From: Paraburkholderia aspalathi
GTDB taxonomy: Bacteria; Pseudomonadota; Gammaproteobacteria; Burkholderiales; Burkholderiaceae
Assembly: GCF_900116445.1 (NCBI RefSeq)
Contig: NZ_FPBH01000028.1
Location: 62,001 to 126,000 of the forward strand
Length of the DNA: 64,000 nt
Direction of reading: 5' to 3'
Shown: one piece after another, positions 60,360 through 64,000 of the stretch
How positions within the stretch are numbered: the first letter of the stretch is position 1
How the letters are laid out: each line of letters begins with the position of its first letter
Notes under the pieces: model-generated
Databases searched by the model: none
The model's input: the letters and a program-made list of their open reading frames with translations, nothing else
Told to the model about the DNA's origin: nothing
Made by a program: the position numbers and the translations under genes

Positions 60360-60781
60360 TTGGCTGCTCCTTGTTTCACAACCGGCATACCGGCTTTCTG
60401 CCAGGCGTCGACACCGCCTTCGAGAACATGGACTTCGGCGTATCCCGCATCCTGCACGATACGCGCTGCCTTGTTCGACTGCTGGCCGGTCTGGCATACC
60501 AGCAGCACCGGGTTGCTCTTGTTCTTCACGAGTTGCGCGACTTTCGCCTGCAGCTCTGCAAATTCAAGGTGCCGTGCCGCGGGCAGATGGCCCTTGGCAA
60601 AGTCGGCGGACGGACGCAGATCGATGACCGCCGCATTGCGCCGGTTGATCAGTTGGGTGGCTTCAGCGGCCGACAGGCCACCGCGGCCACGCCGGCTGAT
60701 CGTCGGCCACAGCAGCAACCCACCGGAGATGAGGACGATTGCGATCAGTACAAGGTTTGTGTAATCAGTGAAAAACTTCAC
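60356..60781 (-). CDS. Membrane-anchored rhodanese-domain protein
   Basis: A 141-residue protein with an N-terminal helix (NLVLIAIVLISGGLLLWP) and one rhodanese domain with the active Cys in LLVCQTGQQSNKAA. It may carry sulfur or act as a disulfide-linked partner. The start is GTG at 60781, because an ATG at 60829 falls in a TATAAT promoter element and has no ribosome site. First gene of rhodanese-grxC-secB-gpsA. Confidence 0.9.
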   Translation of the reverse strand: MKFFTDYTNLVLIAIVLISGGLLLWPTISRRGRGGLSAAEATQLINRRNAAVIDLRPSADFAKGHLPAARHLEFAELQAKVAQLVKNKSNPVLLVCQTGQQSNKAARIVQDAGYAEVHVLEGGVDAWQKAGMPVVKQGAAK

Positions 60782-60827
60782 GGAAAATCCGCCGAAAAAG
60801 AGAGAAATCGAAAAGGGCAATCCACCC

Positions 60828-60839
60828 ATTATAAAATAA
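60828..60839. promoter_or_regulatory. AT-rich promoter core between rhodanese gene and gpmA
   Basis: ATTATAAAATAA stands out in GC-rich DNA. On the minus strand it gives TATAAT for the rhodanese operon; on the plus strand TATAAA could serve gpmA. No strong -35 is visible on either side. Confidence 0.4.
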
Positions 60840-60918
60840 CCGTCTGACGCGATGGCGGCGCTCCTCTAGAGGACCCTCGCAGCGCTTTACCGCTTCCTTA
60901 CTACCGACCGGCAATCTC

Positions 60919-61665
60919 ATGTACAAACTCGTTCTCATCCGCCACGGCGAATCGACGTGGAACAAGGAAAACCGCTTCACGGGCTGGGTCGACGTCGACC
61001 TCACCGAGCAGGGCAATCGTGAAGCGCAGCAGGCGGGCGTGCTGCTGAAGGAATCGGGCTATTCGTTCGATATCGCCTACACGTCGGTGCTCAAGCGCGC
61101 GATCCGCACCCTGTGGCACGTGCAGGACCAGATGGATCTGATGTACCTGCCGGTGGTGCATTCGTGGCGCCTGAACGAGCGCCACTACGGCGCACTGTCA
61201 GGTCTGAACAAGGCGGAAACCGCCGCCAAGTTCGGCGACGAACAGGTGCTGGTCTGGCGCCGCAGCTACGACACGCCGCCGCCGGCGCTCGATCCGTCGG
61301 ACGAACGCGCACCCTACAACGATCCGCGCTACGCCAAGGTGCCGCGTGAGCAATTGCCGCTCACCGAGTGCCTGAAAGATACTGTCGCACGCGTTTTGCC
61401 GTTGTGGAACGAGTCGATTGCGCCGGCCATCAAGTCGGGCCGCAAGGTCGTGATCGCCGCGCACGGCAACTCGATCCGCGCCATGGTGAAGTATCTCGAC
61501 AACATTTCGGACGACGACATCGTCGGCCTGAATATCCCGAACGGCGTGCCGCTCGTCTATGAACTCGACGAAAACCTGAAGCCGATCAAGCACTACTATC
61601 TGGGCGACCAGGACGCGATTGCAAAGGCGCAGGCCGCTGTGGCCAAGCAGGGCAAGGCGGGCTAA
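60919..61665 (+). CDS. gpmA: 2,3-bisphosphoglycerate-dependent phosphoglycerate mutase GpmA
   Basis: Interconverts 3- and 2-phosphoglycerate. The 248-residue protein has the phosphohistidine motif LIRHGESTWNKENRFTGW, LNERHYGALSGLNKAE, and the second catalytic histidine in VVIAAHGNSIRA. No obvious Shine-Dalgarno sequence precedes the ATG. Confidence 0.97.
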   Translation: MYKLVLIRHGESTWNKENRFTGWVDVDLTEQGNREAQQAGVLLKESGYSFDIAYTSVLKRAIRTLWHVQDQMDLMYLPVVHSWRLNERHYGALSGLNKAETAAKFGDEQVLVWRRSYDTPPPALDPSDERAPYNDPRYAKVPREQLPLTECLKDTVARVLPLWNESIAPAIKSGRKVVIAAHGNSIRAMVKYLDNISDDDIVGLNIPNGVPLVYELDENLKPIKHYYLGDQDAIAKAQAAVAKQGKAG

Positions 61666-61979
61666 ACCGGGGCCACCGGCCGCCGCGGCCCCCGTCTGCA
61701 GCGGAAACTTGCAGCGGGGGCCCGGCAAACGGGCCGTTCCATCGGCAAGACCTACCGGCATACGCTGCCCGCCGGCTGTCAATTGCGCCATCGCACCGCC
61801 ATCTTGCCGTTACTGCACATTACTTCAGCGGCGCGAGCGCCGGCTCACGAACCAGGGCCGGCCGGCGCTGTCGAATCACGATTGCCTGCGCTGCGCACTG
61901 ACTGGGCGGGTGTGCAGTTATACTTGTCCGTCCCCATCTCTATCGACGCTGCCACGCGCTCCCGACCGCAACAGACTCT
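61666..61979 (+). other. gpmA-ctpA intergenic region
   Basis: Contains a strong hairpin just after gpmA (61687-61722) and TATACT at 61919-61924, a possible ctpA -10 without a good -35. No gene is apparent in the remaining bases. Confidence 0.4.
61687..61722 (+). terminator. GC-rich hairpin after gpmA
   Basis: GGCCCCCG and CTGCA pair with TGCAG and CGGGGGCC, with one bulged T, 22 bases after the stop. No T-tract follows, so termination is uncertain. Confidence 0.5.
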
Positions 61980-63560
61980 ATGCGAAAGAACCTGAAAAAT
62001 ATCGGCCTGATTGCCGCGGGCCTTGCTACCGGCGCATTTGCCACCCTGCAACTCTCCGCCTCGGCCCAGCAACCCGCCAGCGCCGCCTCGAGCGCCGTCG
62101 CACCGTTGCCGCTGGACCAACTCCGGCTCTTTGCCGAAGTCTTCGGGCAAATCAAGCATGAGTACGTCGAACCGGTAGACGATAAAAAGCTCCTCACCGC
62201 CGCGATCAAGGGCATGGTGTCGAGCTTGGACCCGCACTCGTCGTATCTCGACAAGACCGATTACGAAGAACTGCAGGAGCAGACCAAGGGTCGCTTCGCG
62301 GGTCTCGGCATCGAAATTTCGTCAGAAGACGGCCTGATCAAGGTGATCTCGCCGATTGAAGACACCCCCGCGTTCCGCGCCGGCATCCGTCCGGGCGACC
62401 TGATCACCCGTATCAATGACAAGCCGGTGCGCGGCATGACGCTCGACCAGGCTGTCAAGCAGATGCGCGGCGATCCGGGCACCAAGGTCACGCTGACCAT
62501 CTTCCGCAAGACCGACGACCGTACGTTCCCACTCACCGTGACGCGAGCGATCATCAAGGTCCAGTCGGTCAAGATGAAGATCCTGGCCCCGGGCTACGCG
62601 TATGTCCGCATCACCAGCTTCCAGGAACGCACCACGCCTGATCTGGCTGCGAAGCTGCAAGACATCGCCCGTCAACAGCCGAACCTGAAGGGTCTCGTGC
62701 TCGACCTGCGCAATAACGGCGGCGGTCTGCTGCAAAGCGCGGTTGGTGTTGCCGGCGCGTTCCTGCCGCCGAATTCGGTTGTGGTGTCCACCAACGGCCA
62801 GATTCCGGATTCGAAGCAGGTCTATCGCGACACGTACGATAACTACCGCCTGCAATCGTTCGACAGCGATCCGCTGAAAGACGAAGCACCGATCTTCAAG
62901 ACTGTGCCGATGATCGTGCTGACCAATGCCTACTCGGCGTCGGCGTCGGAAATCGTTGCGGGCGCGCTGCAGGATCAACATCGTGCGCTGATCGTCGGCA
63001 AGACCACCTTCGGTAAGGGCTCGGTGCAAACCGTCCGTCCAATGACGGCTGAAACGGCACTGCGTCTGACCACCGCGTACTACTACACGCCGAGCGGCCG
63101 TTCGATCCAGAACAAGGGCATCCGCCCTGACATCGCGGTCGATCAATACGCGGAAGGCGATCCGGACGACGCACTGGTGACCCGCGAAGTCGACTACTCG
63201 AACCACCTTGCTAACACGCAGGATCCGAACGAGAAGAAGGAAGCGGAACAGCGCGAACAGGAACGCATGGACCAACTGCGCCAGCTTGAAGAGCAGAACG
63301 ACAAGAAGACGCCGGAACAGCGTCAGAAGGATCGTGAGCGCAAGCCGGTCGAGTTCGGTTCGACCGACGACTTCATGCTGACGCAGGCATTGAACAAGCT
63401 GGAAGGCAAGCCGGTGCAGGAATCGAAGTCGCTGACCGAGCGGCGTCTCGCGCAGAACAAGCCGGCAGCATCGGCCTCCGCGCCGGTCGCGGTGAAGCCG
63501 ACGCAGCCGGTACCGGGCGCATCGGCACCGGCCTCGGCGCCTGCTACGCAAAGCAACTAA
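61980..63560 (+). CDS. ctpA: C-terminal processing peptidase CtpA (S41 family)
   Basis: Envelope serine protease that trims protein C-termini. The 526-residue precursor has a signal peptide (about 1-30), a PDZ domain (about 105-190, GRFAGLGIEISSEDG) and the S41 catalytic dyad: Ser321 in NAYSASASEI and Lys346 in TTFGKGSVQ, 25 residues apart as in E. coli Prc. The C-terminal 120 residues are a Glu/Gln/Lys-rich probable coiled coil followed by an Ala/Pro tail. A perfect 15-bp hairpin follows. Confidence 0.95.
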   Translation: MRKNLKNIGLIAAGLATGAFATLQLSASAQQPASAASSAVAPLPLDQLRLFAEVFGQIKHEYVEPVDDKKLLTAAIKGMVSSLDPHSSYLDKTDYEELQEQTKGRFAGLGIEISSEDGLIKVISPIEDTPAFRAGIRPGDLITRINDKPVRGMTLDQAVKQMRGDPGTKVTLTIFRKTDDRTFPLTVTRAIIKVQSVKMKILAPGYAYVRITSFQERTTPDLAAKLQDIARQQPNLKGLVLDLRNNGGGLLQSAVGVAGAFLPPNSVVVSTNGQIPDSKQVYRDTYDNYRLQSFDSDPLKDEAPIFKTVPMIVLTNAYSASASEIVAGALQDQHRALIVGKTTFGKGSVQTVRPMTAETALRLTTAYYYTPSGRSIQNKGIRPDIAVDQYAEGDPDDALVTREVDYSNHLANTQDPNEKKEAEQREQERMDQLRQLEEQNDKKTPEQRQKDRERKPVEFGSTDDFMLTQALNKLEGKPVQESKSLTERRLAQNKPAASASAPVAVKPTQPVPGASAPASAPATQSN

Positions 63561-63572
63561 GCAGCAAACCCA

Positions 63573-63609
63573 ACGTGTCTTCGCAGCGGAACGTGCTGCG
63601 AAGACACGT
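63573..63609 (+). other. Perfect 15-bp hairpin after ctpA
   Basis: ACGTGTCTTCGCAGC (63573-63587) and its exact complement (63595-63609) around a seven-base loop, 12 bases past the ctpA stop. No T-run follows. It may block 3' exonucleases or act in Rho-dependent termination. Confidence 0.65.
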
Positions 63610-63736
63610 AGCAGTACCGTTGTAATACCCGGCACCAGCAAGAACACCCGCTCCTCCGCGCGATTAAAATAACGAAACCGCGCATGGCAGGCCATCGGTC
63701 CTGCATCTCATTGCGCGACACTCCACGCGCCCCGCC

Positions 63737-64000
63737 ATGAATGACGATCAACTCCTCCGCTATTCCCGCCATATCCTCGTCGACGAAATCGGCATCGAGG
63801 CGCAGCAGCGCTTTATCGACGCGCACGCGATCATTGTCGGCGCGGGCGGCCTGGGTTCGCCGGCTGCGATGTATCTGGCGGCGGCAGGCGTTGGCCGTCT
63901 GACGCTGGTCGATGAAGATACGGTCGACCTGACCAATCTGCAGCGGCAGATTTTGCATGTGACGGCGTCGGTCGGGCGCAAGAAGGTGGAGTCCGGGCGC
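63737..64000 (+). CDS. moeB: MoeB/ThiF/HesA-family adenylyltransferase, cut by window edge
   Basis: The first 88 residues of an E1-like enzyme that adenylates the C-terminus of a small sulfur carrier (MoaD or ThiS). It begins MNDDQLLRYSRHILVDEIG, has the nucleotide-binding GAGGLGSP (35-42), LVDEDTVDLTNLQRQIL with the adenylation Asp and Arg, and runs off the right edge still open. MoeB and ThiF cannot be told apart from this part. Confidence 0.88.
   Translation, partial: MNDDQLLRYSRHILVDEIGIEAQQRFIDAHAIIVGAGGLGSPAAMYLAAAGVGRLTLVDEDTVDLTNLQRQILHVTASVGRKKVESGR

Overview
The window looks like part of the main chromosome of a Burkholderiaceae beta-proteobacterium, most likely Paraburkholderia or Burkholderia. 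The DNA is GC-rich and densely packed. Diagnostic gene orders include lptA-lptB-rpoN-hpf-ptsN-hprK-rapZ, ispE-tRNA-Gln-prs-rplY-pth-hisC, rpoH behind a CIRCE element, cydP-cydA-cydB-cydX, and a cta (cytochrome c oxidase) cluster ending in DUF2244. I see no insertion sequences, prophage, CRISPR array, rRNA or plasmid origin. Genus is inferred from gene content only.

Layout. (1) 1-5.8 kb: a cation/proton antiporter, then kdsD-kdsC-lptC-lptA-lptB, which make Kdo and export lipopolysaccharide. (2) 5.8-11.7 kb: rpoN, hpf, ptsN, hprK, rapZ and a Lon-substrate-binding-domain protein, a nitrogen/carbon regulation block. (3) 11.7-13.7 kb: mutY and mutM (8-oxoguanine repair) on the minus strand. (4) 13.7-21.0 kb: a TPR protein, lolB, ispE, tRNA-Gln(TTG), prs, rplY, pth, hisC. 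(5) 21.0-25.5 kb: ferredoxin, coaD, rsmD, ftsY, and a maleylacetoacetate isomerase/FAH-hydrolase pair. (6) 25.7-28.2 kb: ybiB and a short leuA preceded by a leucine-rich leader peptide and hairpins that look like a transcription attenuator. (7) 28.3-30.7 kb: a SnoaL/NTF2-like protein, pagL, rpoH. (8) 30.9-34.2 kb: a bd-type quinol oxidase with two small accessory subunits. (9) 34.2-41.8 kb: an N-acetylglucosamine regulon nagQ-nagA-nagB-nagF-nagE in one minus-strand operon with a strong promoter overlapped by a palindromic operator. (10) 42-44.5 kb: a MarR-GNAT fusion regulator, an orphan MetQ-like binding protein and a YciI protein. (11) 44.5-55.2 kb: haem A synthesis, copper delivery and structural genes of the aa3 cytochrome c oxidase. 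(12) 55.4-64 kb: bioC, comF, trmL, a macro-domain protein, gpsA-secB-grxC-rhodanese, gpmA, ctpA and the start of a moeB/thiF-type gene cut by the window edge.

Most of the window is ordinary housekeeping DNA. The observations most worth a second look are the probable leaderless leucine attenuator driving a LeuA that lacks its linker and regulatory domain, the perfect CIRCE operator at rpoH, the nag promoter/operator architecture with a NagE carrying a second cysteine-less IIB domain, a cytochrome oxidase subunit II fused to cytochrome c and an OmpA-like domain, a second SCO-type protein hidden in the cta cluster, and a structured intergenic stretch with an orphan terminator near 41.8-42.0 kb. 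I did not find a convincing wholly new multi-gene system.
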